From Candidatus Anaerostipes excrementavium (GTDB taxonomy: Bacteria > Bacillota > Clostridia > Lachnospirales > Lachnospiraceae): a stretch of 34,508 bases of DNA. Under the pieces are notes generated by a model. It was not told the origin of the DNA. It was given only the letters and a program-made list of their open reading frames with translations, and ran no database searches. Positions 14,295 through 22,245 of this stretch are shown in pieces (position 1 is the stretch's first letter; each line of letters begins with the position of its first letter). The translations under genes and the position numbers were made by a program. The stretch lies in the NCBI GenBank assembly GCA_019114985.1, contig DXEM01000037.1, positions 1-34,508 on the forward strand, read 5' to 3'.

Positions 14295-15965
14295 ATGAAA
14301 AAAGAATGGTGGCACGACAAAGTGGCTTATCAGATTTATCCGAAAAGTTTTTATGATTCCAATGGGGATGGAATCGGAGATCTTCCGGGAATCTTGGAGA
14401 AGTTAGATTATCTTGAAGAGCTTGGAGTCGATATTTTGTGGATATCTCCGGTATTTCGGTCGCCGATGGTGGATAACGGATATGATATTTCCGATTATTA
14501 TGCGATCGACCCAATGTTTGGAACGATGGAGGATATGGACCGGTTGATTGCAGAAGCAAAGAAACGGAACATTTCCATTCTGATGGATTTGGTAGTGAAT
14601 CACTGTTCCAGCGAACATCCGTGGTTTCAGGAGGCATTAAAAGATCCGGATGGTCCATATGGGAAATATTTTTATATTATGGATGGAAAAGACGGACAGG
14701 TTCCGAATAATTGGAGATCTTATTTTGGAGGCAGTGTCTGGGAGAAACTCCCAGGATACGATAATAAATTTTATTTCCATTCTTTTGCGAAAGAGCAGCC
14801 GGATTTAAATTGGGAGAATCCGAAATTACGAGAGGAAATTTATCAGATGATCTGTTGGTGGATGAACAAAGGACTGGGCGGTTTTCGTATTGATGCAATC
14901 ATGAACATCAAGAAAGATCTGACATGGGCAGACCTTCCGGCCGATGGACCGGACGGCATGGCGGATGTGTATAAAGTATCCCAGAAAGTTCATGGAATCG
15001 GGGATTTTCTAAAAGAGATGCGTCAGAGATGCTTTGATCCATTTGACGGACTTGGCATTGGAGAAGCCATGTTTCTGGAAGAAGATGTAGTGAAAAACTT
15101 CATTGGAGAAAAAGGATATTTTTCATCTATTTTTGCTTTTGAACCATGCCATGCTTATCGGAAAGGGAAAAATTACAAAGAATATCTGTGGCCTCAGCCA
15201 TTTGATGATTGGAGAAAGGAAACAGCAAACAATCAGAAAATGTTGGGAGATATCGGATTTGAAGCCAACATTATTGAGAATCATGATCAGCCGAGAGGAT
15301 CCAGCCTGTTTATTCCGAAAGAGGATTATGGATTTTACAGTGTGACTGCTCTGGCGACGATCATCTTATGTCAAAGGGGCCTGCCGTTTTTATATCAAGG
15401 GCAGGAGATTGGAATGTGCAACCGGGAATGGAAGCTGGAAGAATTTAATGATGTGGAGACGATGAGTCAGTATGAGATTTGTTTGAAAGAAGGTCTTTCC
15501 CCGGAACAGGCATTGGAAATCTGCGCAAATCACAGTAGGGATAATGCCAGGACACCAATGCAGTGGAGTCATGAGATCAACGCCGGATTTACCGGCGGAG
15601 AACCATGGCTGCCGGTGAATGAGAATTATAAGGAAATCAATGTAGAAGATCAGGAAAAGGAGTATGGTTCGGTTCTGAATTTCTATAAACGCCTGATCCG
15701 TTTCCGGAAATCAGAAGAATACAAAGAAATTCTGACCTATGGAACTTATGAGCCGCGATATATGGATCAGGACCATATCTTTGCTTATCAGAGATGTCTG
15801 GAATCAAAAAAGCTGACGCTGATTTGTAATTTCAGCAGTCAGCCTTCCAGTGTGACGTTAGCGTCAGATTATGAAAATGTCGTATTTGTCAATTATGAAC
15901 AAACAACAGTCATAGGAGCCGACCTTCAATTAAGGCCTTATGAGGTTGTTGTTTTGGAAAACTAG
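14295..15965 (+). CDS. malL: GH13 oligo-alpha-glucosidase
   Basis: A 556-residue cytosolic retaining glycosidase acting on short alpha-glucosides. The calcium site DSNGDGIGD (21-29) and the block SPMVDNGYDISDYY are those of the oligo-1,6-glucosidase clan. The catalytic triad is D200 (GGFRIDAI), E257 (GIGEAMF) and D331 (ENHDQPR). The residue after the nucleophile (A201) is the known specificity position: Val favours alpha-1,6 and Thr alpha-1,4 bonds, so Ala leaves the preference open. AGGAG precedes the ATG. It is a single gene with its own promoter region after the terminator, and its tail overlaps the convergent ABC transporter by 4 bp. It probably works with the alpha-glucoside PTS at 32396, 16 kb away, only by metabolism. 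Confidence 0.9.
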   Translation: MKKEWWHDKVAYQIYPKSFYDSNGDGIGDLPGILEKLDYLEELGVDILWISPVFRSPMVDNGYDISDYYAIDPMFGTMEDMDRLIAEAKKRNISILMDLVVNHCSSEHPWFQEALKDPDGPYGKYFYIMDGKDGQVPNNWRSYFGGSVWEKLPGYDNKFYFHSFAKEQPDLNWENPKLREEIYQMICWWMNKGLGGFRIDAIMNIKKDLTWADLPADGPDGMADVYKVSQKVHGIGDFLKEMRQRCFDPFDGLGIGEAMFLEEDVVKNFIGEKGYFSSIFAFEPCHAYRKGKNYKEYLWPQPFDDWRKETANNQKMLGDIGFEANIIENHDQPRGSSLFIPKEDYGFYSVTALATIILCQRGLPFLYQGQEIGMCNREWKLEEFNDVETMSQYEICLKEGLSPEQALEICANHSRDNARTPMQWSHEINAGFTGGEPWLPVNENYKEINVEDQEKEYGSVLNFYKRLIRFRKSEEYKEILTYGTYEPRYMDQDHIFAYQRCLESKKLTLICNFSSQPSSVTLASDYENVVFVNYEQTTVIGADLQLRPYEVVVLEN

Positions 15966-17710
15966 AAATCCAGGGTTTCCAGTCCTTCAAACTGCATGCG
16001 GTAATAGCGTGCGTAAATGCCGTCTTTTTGAATGAGTTCCTGGTGAGAGCCCCGCTCTTTGATGGTATGATCATTTACAACCAGGATCTCATCGGCATGT
16101 TTGATTGTAGACAAACGATGAGCGATAGTAATCGTTGTCCGGTTTTTGGAGAGGGCTTCCAGACTTTTTTGAATATGGCGTTCGCTTTCATTGTCCAAAG
16201 CGCTGGTTGCCTCATCGAGGATTAGAATCGGAGGATTTTTCAGGAATACTCTGGCAATAGAGATTCGCTGTTTCTGGCCTCCGGATAACCGGGTGCCTCG
16301 TTCACCGACGAAGGTATCATAGCCATCCGGCAGATCCATAATAAAATCATGGATATTGGCATTTTTTGCAGCTTGGATAATCTCATCCATGGAAGCATCC
16401 GGCTTGCCGTAAGCAATGTTTTCTTTTATGCTGCCGCCGAATAAATACACATCCTGCTGAACGATTCCGATGGAATTTCGGAGACTTTCCAATGTCATAT
16501 CCTGAATATCTTGTCCACCGATAGCAATGCTTCCGCCGGTGATGTCATAGAAACGGGGAAGCAGGGAACAGATCGTTGTCTTTCCTCCGCCGGAAGGGCC
16601 CACCAGAGCAACAGATTTGCCGGCAGGGATCCGGAAACTAATATGATTTAAAACGATCTCGTTGTCTTCATAGCTGAAAGATACATCGTTATATGAGATA
16701 TCTCCCTGCGGGTTTTGGATCGGTACGGCAGTTTCCGTATCAAAAATCTCCGGTTCTGTTTCGATGATATCCAGGAAACGGCGGAAACCGGAAAGGCCTT
16801 TTTGCATCATTTCCGTTAGTTCCACAAGAATCTGGATCGGGCTGATGAAAATACCGATGTATAAAGCGTACATCGCCAGATCCGTTGGCGTCATTTCCCC
16901 AAGAGCGACGAAACAGCCGCCGATGGTGAGCGTGATCAAATACATAAGTCCTTGGAAGAAAGTATTTCCGCCTTGGAAAGTGCCCATGGCGCGGTAATTA
17001 TCTTTCTTTGAGACAAGGAAGCCTTCATTTCCTCTGTGGAATTTCTCACGTTCGATTCCTTCATTTGCAAAAGACTGGACAATACGAATCCCGGCTAGGG
17101 AATCCTGCAGCGTTGCATTGATATCACCGATTTTCCTGCGGTTATCAAGGAATGTTGCCTGCATCCTTTGGTTCTGTTTCGCACTAAAGAGAATCATAAA
17201 GATAACCACGGCAGCAAGAATCAAGGCGAGCTTCCATTGGATCAAGAACAGGAAGATAAAAGAACCAACGATCTTGACAACGGAAATAAATAGATTTTCA
17301 GGTCCGTGATGAGCAAATTCAGAAATATCAAATAAGTCGGAGACCAGTCGGCTCATCATCTGCCCGGTATTATTCTTGTCATAATAAGAGAAAGAAAGTT
17401 TTTCGTAATGTTCAAAAAGTTCCCTTCTCATATCTCGTTCCATTTTAGCACCCATAATATGCCCCTGACAGCTGACATAGTATTTGCAAAGAGCCTGTAC
17501 AATATAGAAGATCAGCAAAACAGCTGCAATCCATGGAAGTGTTCTTAAAATGGTATTAGAATCTTCCAAGAACAATGTACTCGTCAATGTACGTAAGATC
17601 TGAGGGAATGCCAGATCTACAATGCTGATAAAAGCCGCACAAAGCAGATCAAAAAAGAAAACAGCTTTGTAAGGGCCGTAGTATCGAATAAACTTTTGAA
17701 ACGTATTCAT
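15962..17710 (-). CDS. ABC exporter, fused permease and ATPase (multidrug/lipid type)
   Basis: A 582-residue half-transporter working as a homodimer or with a partner. The N-terminal ABC_membrane domain has six hydrophobic segments over about residues 15-300. The nucleotide-binding domain runs from about 335: Walker A GPSGGGKTT, signature LSGGQKQR, Walker B ILILDEATSALD, and H-loop IAHRLST, all intact. It looks like the MsbA/LmrA group. It has a GGAGTG ribosome binding site and no partner gene next to it, so a homodimer is likely. Its end overlaps malL by four bases. The substrate cannot be told from sequence. Confidence 0.92.
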   Translation of the reverse strand: MNTFQKFIRYYGPYKAVFFFDLLCAAFISIVDLAFPQILRTLTSTLFLEDSNTILRTLPWIAAVLLIFYIVQALCKYYVSCQGHIMGAKMERDMRRELFEHYEKLSFSYYDKNNTGQMMSRLVSDLFDISEFAHHGPENLFISVVKIVGSFIFLFLIQWKLALILAAVVIFMILFSAKQNQRMQATFLDNRRKIGDINATLQDSLAGIRIVQSFANEGIEREKFHRGNEGFLVSKKDNYRAMGTFQGGNTFFQGLMYLITLTIGGCFVALGEMTPTDLAMYALYIGIFISPIQILVELTEMMQKGLSGFRRFLDIIETEPEIFDTETAVPIQNPQGDISYNDVSFSYEDNEIVLNHISFRIPAGKSVALVGPSGGGKTTICSLLPRFYDITGGSIAIGGQDIQDMTLESLRNSIGIVQQDVYLFGGSIKENIAYGKPDASMDEIIQAAKNANIHDFIMDLPDGYDTFVGERGTRLSGGQKQRISIARVFLKNPPILILDEATSALDNESERHIQKSLEALSKNRTTITIAHRLSTIKHADEILVVNDHTIKERGSHQELIQKDGIYARYYRMQFEGLETLDF

Positions 17711-17839
17711 AATTTACACTCCTATCAATAAATTATCCGGAAAAGAATGACCGGACTAAGGAATCATTATAGGACAAAAAGGGAAAAGAAACAAATGGAA
17801 ATTGACTCAAAGTTAAAGAAGCTGTTTTTCTTGGTTTCC

Positions 17840-17868
17840 TTGAAATCCCTCTTTTTTAATGATAACAT
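17840..17868 (+). promoter_or_regulatory. Candidate promoter of the PDDEXK_2 gene
   Basis: TTGAAA (17840-17845), 17 bp, TAACAT (17863-17868), with a TG two bases upstream as an extended -10. It is about 95 bp before the GTG start codon. The 17711-17961 gap also carries the start region of the divergent ABC transporter; I see nothing else in it. Confidence 0.45.
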
Positions 17869-17961
17869 GAGGTCAGATAGAGGATATGAAAGCACTTCCG
17901 CATTTTTATTAAGAAGCCTTAAACGCAGATAATGCAGACGATAAAGGAGGCGGCAGCGGAC

Positions 17962-18777
17962 GTGAATCATAAAAAAATTGACAATAAGTTGAATGCGCGT
18001 TATGAGAAATATAAAGGAATTTTAAAAAACCTTACAATGATGAATGACGTGTTTATGCGAAATGTATTCAAAAAACAGGAATGTACGGAATATGTTCTTC
18101 AAGTAATCATGGGGAGAAAAGATCTGAAGGTTTTGGATCAAGTTCTTCAAAAAGATTACAAAAATCTCCAAGGCAGATCAGCAATCTTAGACTGCGTGGT
18201 GCGGGATGCAGACGGGAAACAGTTTGATGTAGAGATCCAGCAGGATACGGAAGGAGCATCCCCGAAACGTGCCAGATATCATAGCGGACTGATGGACATG
18301 AACACGCTGAATGCCGGACAGGACTTTGATGAACTGCCGGAGACTTATGTGATTTTTATTACCCGTGATGATGTGCTCGGATATGATCTTCCAATTTATC
18401 ATATCGAGAGAAAGATTAGAGAAGTTCAGACAGACTTTAAGGACGAAGCGTATATTATCTATGTGAATTCTCATCGGCAGGATGACACAGAACTTGGACG
18501 GTTGATGCAGGATTTTCACTGTAAAAACGCTAAAGACATTCACAGCGAGATTTTAGCAAAGCGTGTATATGAACTGAAAGAGAGTCAGGAAGGAGGTGAT
18601 TTTATGAGTCGTGAGATGGACGAGATATACAACGAAGGAGCAATGGAAAAGGCGAAGGAAACTGCACTGATACTTGCGGATCGAGGAATGTCCGTATCAG
18701 ATATTGCAGATATCGTTAAGGTCGATGTAAAATTGGTGCGGCAATGGTTGTCTGAAAACAGGAGTTTGGCAAAGTAA
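17962..18777 (+). CDS. PDDEXK_2-family nuclease (Rpn/YhgA-like, 'transposase' family)
   Basis: A 271-residue PD-(D/E)XK nuclease. The core is AILDCVVRD then FDVEIQQ, giving D77, E91 and the Q93 that replaces the usual Lys in this family; a GxxDMNTL stretch follows. Such proteins (PF12784) are abundant in Lachnospiraceae, often annotated as transposases; Rpn relatives cut DNA and help defend against phage. I prefer the GTG at 17962 because AAGGAGG (17944-17950) precedes it; the ATG at 17932 lacks a site. The C-terminal 57 residues look like a helix-turn-helix (ILADRGMSVSDIADIVKVD) and have their own strong start. It lies just upstream of a remnant of itself and the Wadjet operon. Confidence 0.85.
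   Translation: MNHKKIDNKLNARYEKYKGILKNLTMMNDVFMRNVFKKQECTEYVLQVIMGRKDLKVLDQVLQKDYKNLQGRSAILDCVVRDADGKQFDVEIQQDTEGASPKRARYHSGLMDMNTLNAGQDFDELPETYVIFITRDDVLGYDLPIYHIERKIREVQTDFKDEAYIIYVNSHRQDDTELGRLMQDFHCKNAKDIHSEILAKRVYELKESQEGGDFMSREMDEIYNEGAMEKAKETALILADRGMSVSDIADIVKVDVKLVRQWLSENRSLAK
18591..18600 (+). promoter_or_regulatory. Near-perfect internal Shine-Dalgarno in the PDDEXK_2 gene
   Basis: AGGAGGTGAT (18591-18600), directly preceded by A at 18590, matches the complement of the 16S rRNA 3' end over its whole length. It sits three bases before the in-frame ATG at 18604. It is much stronger than the gene's own start site, which argues for a second protein being made from the same mRNA. Confidence 0.7.
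18604..18777 (+). CDS. Internal ORF: C-terminal short form of the PDDEXK_2 protein
   Basis: In-frame reading from the internal ATG gives a 57-residue protein, MSREMDEIYNEGAMEK at its start and a helix-turn-helix-like block (GMSVSDIADIVKVDVKLV) in the middle. It has no nuclease residues. In E. coli Rpn proteins a C-terminal short form made from inside the gene is known to bind and inhibit the nuclease. This arrangement, with the strong site upstream, suggests the same in a PDDEXK_2 member. It is unproven, and internal starts that are never used do occur. Confidence 0.5.
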   Translation: MSREMDEIYNEGAMEKAKETALILADRGMSVSDIADIVKVDVKLVRQWLSENRSLAK

Positions 18778-18804
18778 AACTGTATCGGAAATATTAAGAT
18801 AATA

Positions 18805-18909
18805 AATGAACAGGGTTTTCGTTATAAAAATGCGGGAGATATTTGACAGCAGGGGATTAGCAGAATGTGTATATGAACGAAAAGAGAACCAGGAAAGTGG
18901 GGAAAGATG
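18805..18909 (+). pseudogene. Decayed fragment of a second PDDEXK_2 gene
   Basis: Nucleotides from about 18805 align to 18504-18608 of the intact gene. Shared blocks include TAAAAA, ATT, TTAGCA, GTGTATATGAAC and AAAGAGA, in the same order. Translated, NEQGFRYKNAGDI is followed by TGA in one frame and the match resumes as LAECVYERKENQESG in another, against LAKRVYELKESQEGG in the intact copy. So there is one stop and one frameshift. Only this short C-terminal segment remains. It runs up to the jetD start codon, which lies where the intact copy has its internal ATG. Confidence 0.8.
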
Positions 18910-19944
18910 AAGATTGCGGATCAGCTGCTGGATCGTATTTCCGGCACGACTTTTCGATATCATGATATTTTGGAGCAAAGGCCGGATATGAGCTATCAGG
19001 AGCTTTATGCGGTGCTTGACTGTTTGGAGGCAGAGGGAAAGATTCGGCCGATAAAGAACAGCGGCAGGACGTCATTTCGCCCATCTGTTTATCAGAAGTA
19101 TCGAAAGATTCCGAAGAAGGATGATTTTAGCCGCTGGATTCCGGAAATTCAGCGGCTGCATACAAAGCTGAATGTGGAAGGCTATTTAAAACATCCGAAG
19201 TCCTATGCGGCGAATCGAGAAGCAATCCATCAGCTGAGTGAATTTTTGTGGCAGGAAGAGGCCGTGTGCAGGCTGGAAATGTCTGTGAAGGAAAAATCCT
19301 TTGCGATCTGGGGAGACGAGAAGTTTCTGGAAAGTTCCTCTGGGAGGCAGATCCTGCGATTTAACGAGATAACAAAGAGCGATCTTGGTTTTTATGAGAC
19401 CCCGGAGCCTTTTTTCTCCAGAGAATTTCAAAAAGATGGAGCGGTTCTGGTGTTGGAAAATAAGGATCCCTGGTATTCGATCTGCCGAATTTTTCTAAAA
19501 GATAAGAAATATTCTCTTTTGGGAGAGCAGATCGGCCTGCTGATTTACGGGGAAGGGAAAAAGGTTCAGAGGCAAAGCGCTTTGACAGATTATCTGGAAG
19601 AGATCGGGTGGAATCATGCAGAGAACCTTTATGTGGGAGATATTGACCGGGAAGGATTTGCTATTTTTGATGGAATGCGCAAAGGCAATCCAAGATGTGA
19701 GATTCGGCTGTTTGCCGGGATTTATGAAAGAATGGTGCAGAAAGCAGAAAACCTGACCAAATTTCCCGACGCGCCTAGCCGAAGGGATATTGTGTGGGAT
19801 CAAAAGATCCTGGATGATTTTTCAAAAGAAACGAAAGAAAAAATACAAGAGATCTTAGAACAAAAGAAGATGATTCCCCAGGAGATTTTAAACTACCAAG
19901 ATTATAAAGAAATGTGCAGAGGTGGAGAATGCTGGAATATTTAA
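18907..19944 (+). CDS. jetD: Wadjet JetD-type nuclease
   Basis: A 345-residue protein of the JetD family (DUF2220-type C-terminal domain). A winged-helix-like N terminus (about 1-60) precedes a central linking region and a toprim-like catalytic domain. The metal-binding acidic residues are E184 (LVLENKDPW) and the D245/D247 pair (YVGDIDREGFAIF), with the GEGKK turn at 215-219. In known Wadjet systems JetD cuts closed circular plasmid DNA after JetABC extrudes it. The start ATG follows AGTGGGGAA. It is the first gene of four overlapping Wadjet genes; its end overlaps jetA by 16 bp. Confidence 0.88.
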   Translation: MKIADQLLDRISGTTFRYHDILEQRPDMSYQELYAVLDCLEAEGKIRPIKNSGRTSFRPSVYQKYRKIPKKDDFSRWIPEIQRLHTKLNVEGYLKHPKSYAANREAIHQLSEFLWQEEAVCRLEMSVKEKSFAIWGDEKFLESSSGRQILRFNEITKSDLGFYETPEPFFSREFQKDGAVLVLENKDPWYSICRIFLKDKKYSLLGEQIGLLIYGEGKKVQRQSALTDYLEEIGWNHAENLYVGDIDREGFAIFDGMRKGNPRCEIRLFAGIYERMVQKAENLTKFPDAPSRRDIVWDQKILDDFSKETKEKIQEILEQKKMIPQEILNYQDYKEMCRGGECWNI

Positions 19945-21575
19945 AGGGATTTGAAGAAAGGATGGGATTTATAGCGGCCGTGGATTCAATTGTTGGCCGC
20001 AGGAATCGTTCTGCCGAGATTGAGGAGTGGTTTGAAGGAGAGGAGCTTAACAACCTCTTTTTCTCGCTGCTCGTTTATATTATGGAACAGACGTTAAATG
20101 AGAATGATCAGTGTACAATGGAAAATATGGCAGAGTTTCTTGGTGAAGTTCTTCCATACTATGGGAAGAAGTTTTCCTACGAACAGACGTATCGGCTGAC
20201 AGAATATATGGTACGAGATATCCTTCAGAACAAGGGGGAAGGAAAAACATATCAGGTCATGGACTATGAACATGGCGCAAAAGAGATCTATATCCGTCTG
20301 ATTCGGGATAAGATTACTCCGGAAGGCAAAATCGTTTATCAGCTGACGGATCAGGGGTATGACCTGTTATTCCGTACCAGAGAAGTGGATAAAGAATTAG
20401 ATTTTAAATTAGAGCAATTAAAGCTCAAAGAGCTGTTAAAACGAAAGAATTACAAACATGCCTTCCGTCAGAGCCAAGAGCTTATGAGCATGCTGCGCCA
20501 AAAAGAACATGAGCTGGAACTTTTTATCGAGCGGATCCGGCAGAATATCCACACGATCGACCGAGGGGAGCATAAAAAACTCCTGGAAGAGACCTATCAT
20601 CTTTTGGACGAAGAATATCAGGGAATGTTAGAGCTGAAAAAACAGGTGGAAAAAGATAAAGAAAGAATTTACCAAGAACAGGCAGAGCATACGATGGAGG
20701 ATGAAGCAGTCTCCGAAGCTCTGCAGAATCTGGAAATGATTCGGAAGAATCTTTCAGCTGTAACGACACAGCAGAGGAATCTGATCGGAAAGCGGTTCGA
20801 GATGAACGATATTTATGAGGAGACGATCAGGGACAGCTTTTATACGGCCATTGTAAGGCGTTATGATTTTCAAAAAGAGATTATGGAACCGTTGGAAAAA
20901 CTTCACGGAGAACAAATCGAATCTTTGTGGAAGCTGTTTGTGCCGCTTCGGAAACCGAAGGTCAGAAAACAGCTGTTATTGTCCATGCCATATCAGCCTC
21001 AGGGAAAACTTGGCGAAGAAGAGGAAGAAGAGGCTCCAATGGAAGAGGAAGTATTTGAGGAAGACAAGAGATTTCAGGAGCAAAAACGCCGCGATATGAT
21101 CCATGTGAAATTGATGGAACGAATCTTCTCTTATGCAAGCCAATTTGGGACGTATGAATTCTCAGATCTATATGACTATATGGACGAAGAAGTAGAAGAA
21201 TTTGAAAATTATACAGAGGAGAAAAGAATTTTCCTTGTGATGCTGAAGCTATATGATTACAAAACCATTGATCTTAAGGAATGGAGAGAGCGGGAAGACA
21301 AGGAGATTCCAGAAGCCAATGGAGAATTCGATTTGTCTTATTGTCTTTCTCAGATGGAACTGCGCCATCCGGATCTTTACGGAATTGAGAGCCTTTCCTT
21401 TGAGAAGACAGGGGAGAAATTCCGAACTCAGATGGAAGAGAAATCTATGGAAAGTGACGGCATAACGGAGAGAAACGTAAAACAGATTTTGATGGATGAT
21501 ATCAGGATCATTGTACGAAAGACAGAAAGCGAGGGAAGAGCCGATGTTGAGGGAAGCGCTGGCAGTGTATCATAA
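19929..21575 (+). CDS. jetA: Wadjet JetA-type kleisin-like subunit
   Basis: A 548-residue cytosolic subunit, related to kleisins or MukF, that would bridge the JetC ATPase dimer. Predicted winged-helix stretches lie at the N terminus (to about 125) and near the C terminus (about 385-500), with a charged, coiled-coil-rich middle (about 130-280). An acidic stretch (EEEEEEAPMEEEVFEED) separates the parts at about 360-380. I choose the ATG at 19929 because GAGGTGGAGA precedes it; the ATG at 19914 has no site. The family is the JetA type found in Clostridia (I recall DUF5716). Overlap with jetB is 32 bp. Confidence 0.82.
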   Translation: MLEYLKGFEERMGFIAAVDSIVGRRNRSAEIEEWFEGEELNNLFFSLLVYIMEQTLNENDQCTMENMAEFLGEVLPYYGKKFSYEQTYRLTEYMVRDILQNKGEGKTYQVMDYEHGAKEIYIRLIRDKITPEGKIVYQLTDQGYDLLFRTREVDKELDFKLEQLKLKELLKRKNYKHAFRQSQELMSMLRQKEHELELFIERIRQNIHTIDRGEHKKLLEETYHLLDEEYQGMLELKKQVEKDKERIYQEQAEHTMEDEAVSEALQNLEMIRKNLSAVTTQQRNLIGKRFEMNDIYEETIRDSFYTAIVRRYDFQKEIMEPLEKLHGEQIESLWKLFVPLRKPKVRKQLLLSMPYQPQGKLGEEEEEEAPMEEEVFEEDKRFQEQKRRDMIHVKLMERIFSYASQFGTYEFSDLYDYMDEEVEEFENYTEEKRIFLVMLKLYDYKTIDLKEWREREDKEIPEANGEFDLSYCLSQMELRHPDLYGIESLSFEKTGEKFRTQMEEKSMESDGITERNVKQILMDDIRIIVRKTESEGRADVEGSAGSVS

Positions 21576-22245
21576 ATTATTAAAAGATGGGGAACTTGAT
21601 GCGAAACGAGATGGAGAGCTGTATTTGGAATTTCGGAAAGAAGAAGTGAGGCAGACCTTAAGCCAATTTGAGGAAGAGTTGAGCTTTCGTCTGCTGGATA
21701 CAGGAAAGACCATTTATTTGGTTCCGAATCAGGACAATGAAGTGCTGGGATATACCCCAAAAGAATATCGGCAGAACATCTCCTTGGATGCCCGCCTTGC
21801 AGACGCTTATCTGCAAAGTTACATTTTCATGATGATTTTTCAGATGTTTTATGGCGGGAAAAATACCAATCCGATTCAGAGAGAATTTATTCAGACAAAA
21901 GATTTGATGGAAGCATTAGATCAGAAAATGAGAGGTTATTTGGAGGACGAGGAGCATACCAGGGAGTTGGAACGGGAAAAAGATATCAATTTCGGAAAGA
22001 TTGCAAGACTCTGGGAGAGCAAACAAATCGGTGATTGGAATCTGCGGAAATCAAAATACGGAACCTTAAGCCGTGCCTATCATCAATTGGAACAGGAAAG
22101 TTTGATCCGAATCTTCGAGGAAGGGCAGCAGATCCGCAGAACGAAGCGCATGGATGATCTGTTCCTATATCATTATCTGGACGAAGAGCGAATACAGGAT
22201 CTGCACAAAATACTAGGACAAGGAGAGGAAAATGCCGAAGATTAA
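21544..22245 (+). CDS. jetB: Wadjet JetB-type subunit
   Basis: A 233-residue winged-helix protein resembling the KITE/MukE-like partner of SMC complexes (Wadjet DUF4194/6063-type). It starts MLREALAVYHKLLKDG, has a HTH-like block to about 80 and ends in a basic wing (LIRIFEEGQQIRRTKRMDD). The ATG at 21544 is preceded by GAGGGAAGAG and overlaps the end of jetA by 32 bp. The more upstream ATG at 21496 has no ribosome binding site. The jetC start lies 14 bp before its stop. Its place between jetA and jetC supports the call more than sequence does. Confidence 0.8.
   Translation: MLREALAVYHKLLKDGELDAKRDGELYLEFRKEEVRQTLSQFEEELSFRLLDTGKTIYLVPNQDNEVLGYTPKEYRQNISLDARLADAYLQSYIFMMIFQMFYGGKNTNPIQREFIQTKDLMEALDQKMRGYLEDEEHTRELEREKDINFGKIARLWESKQIGDWNLRKSKYGTLSRAYHQLEQESLIRIFEEGQQIRRTKRMDDLFLYHYLDEERIQDLHKILGQGEENAED

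Noticed and set aside
18590-18603. Chance Shine-Dalgarno from Glu-Gly-Gly-Asp codons
   Set aside because: Kept as a caution only: the codons could produce GGAGGTGAT by chance, but the match length and the ATG spacing made it worth reporting as a finding.
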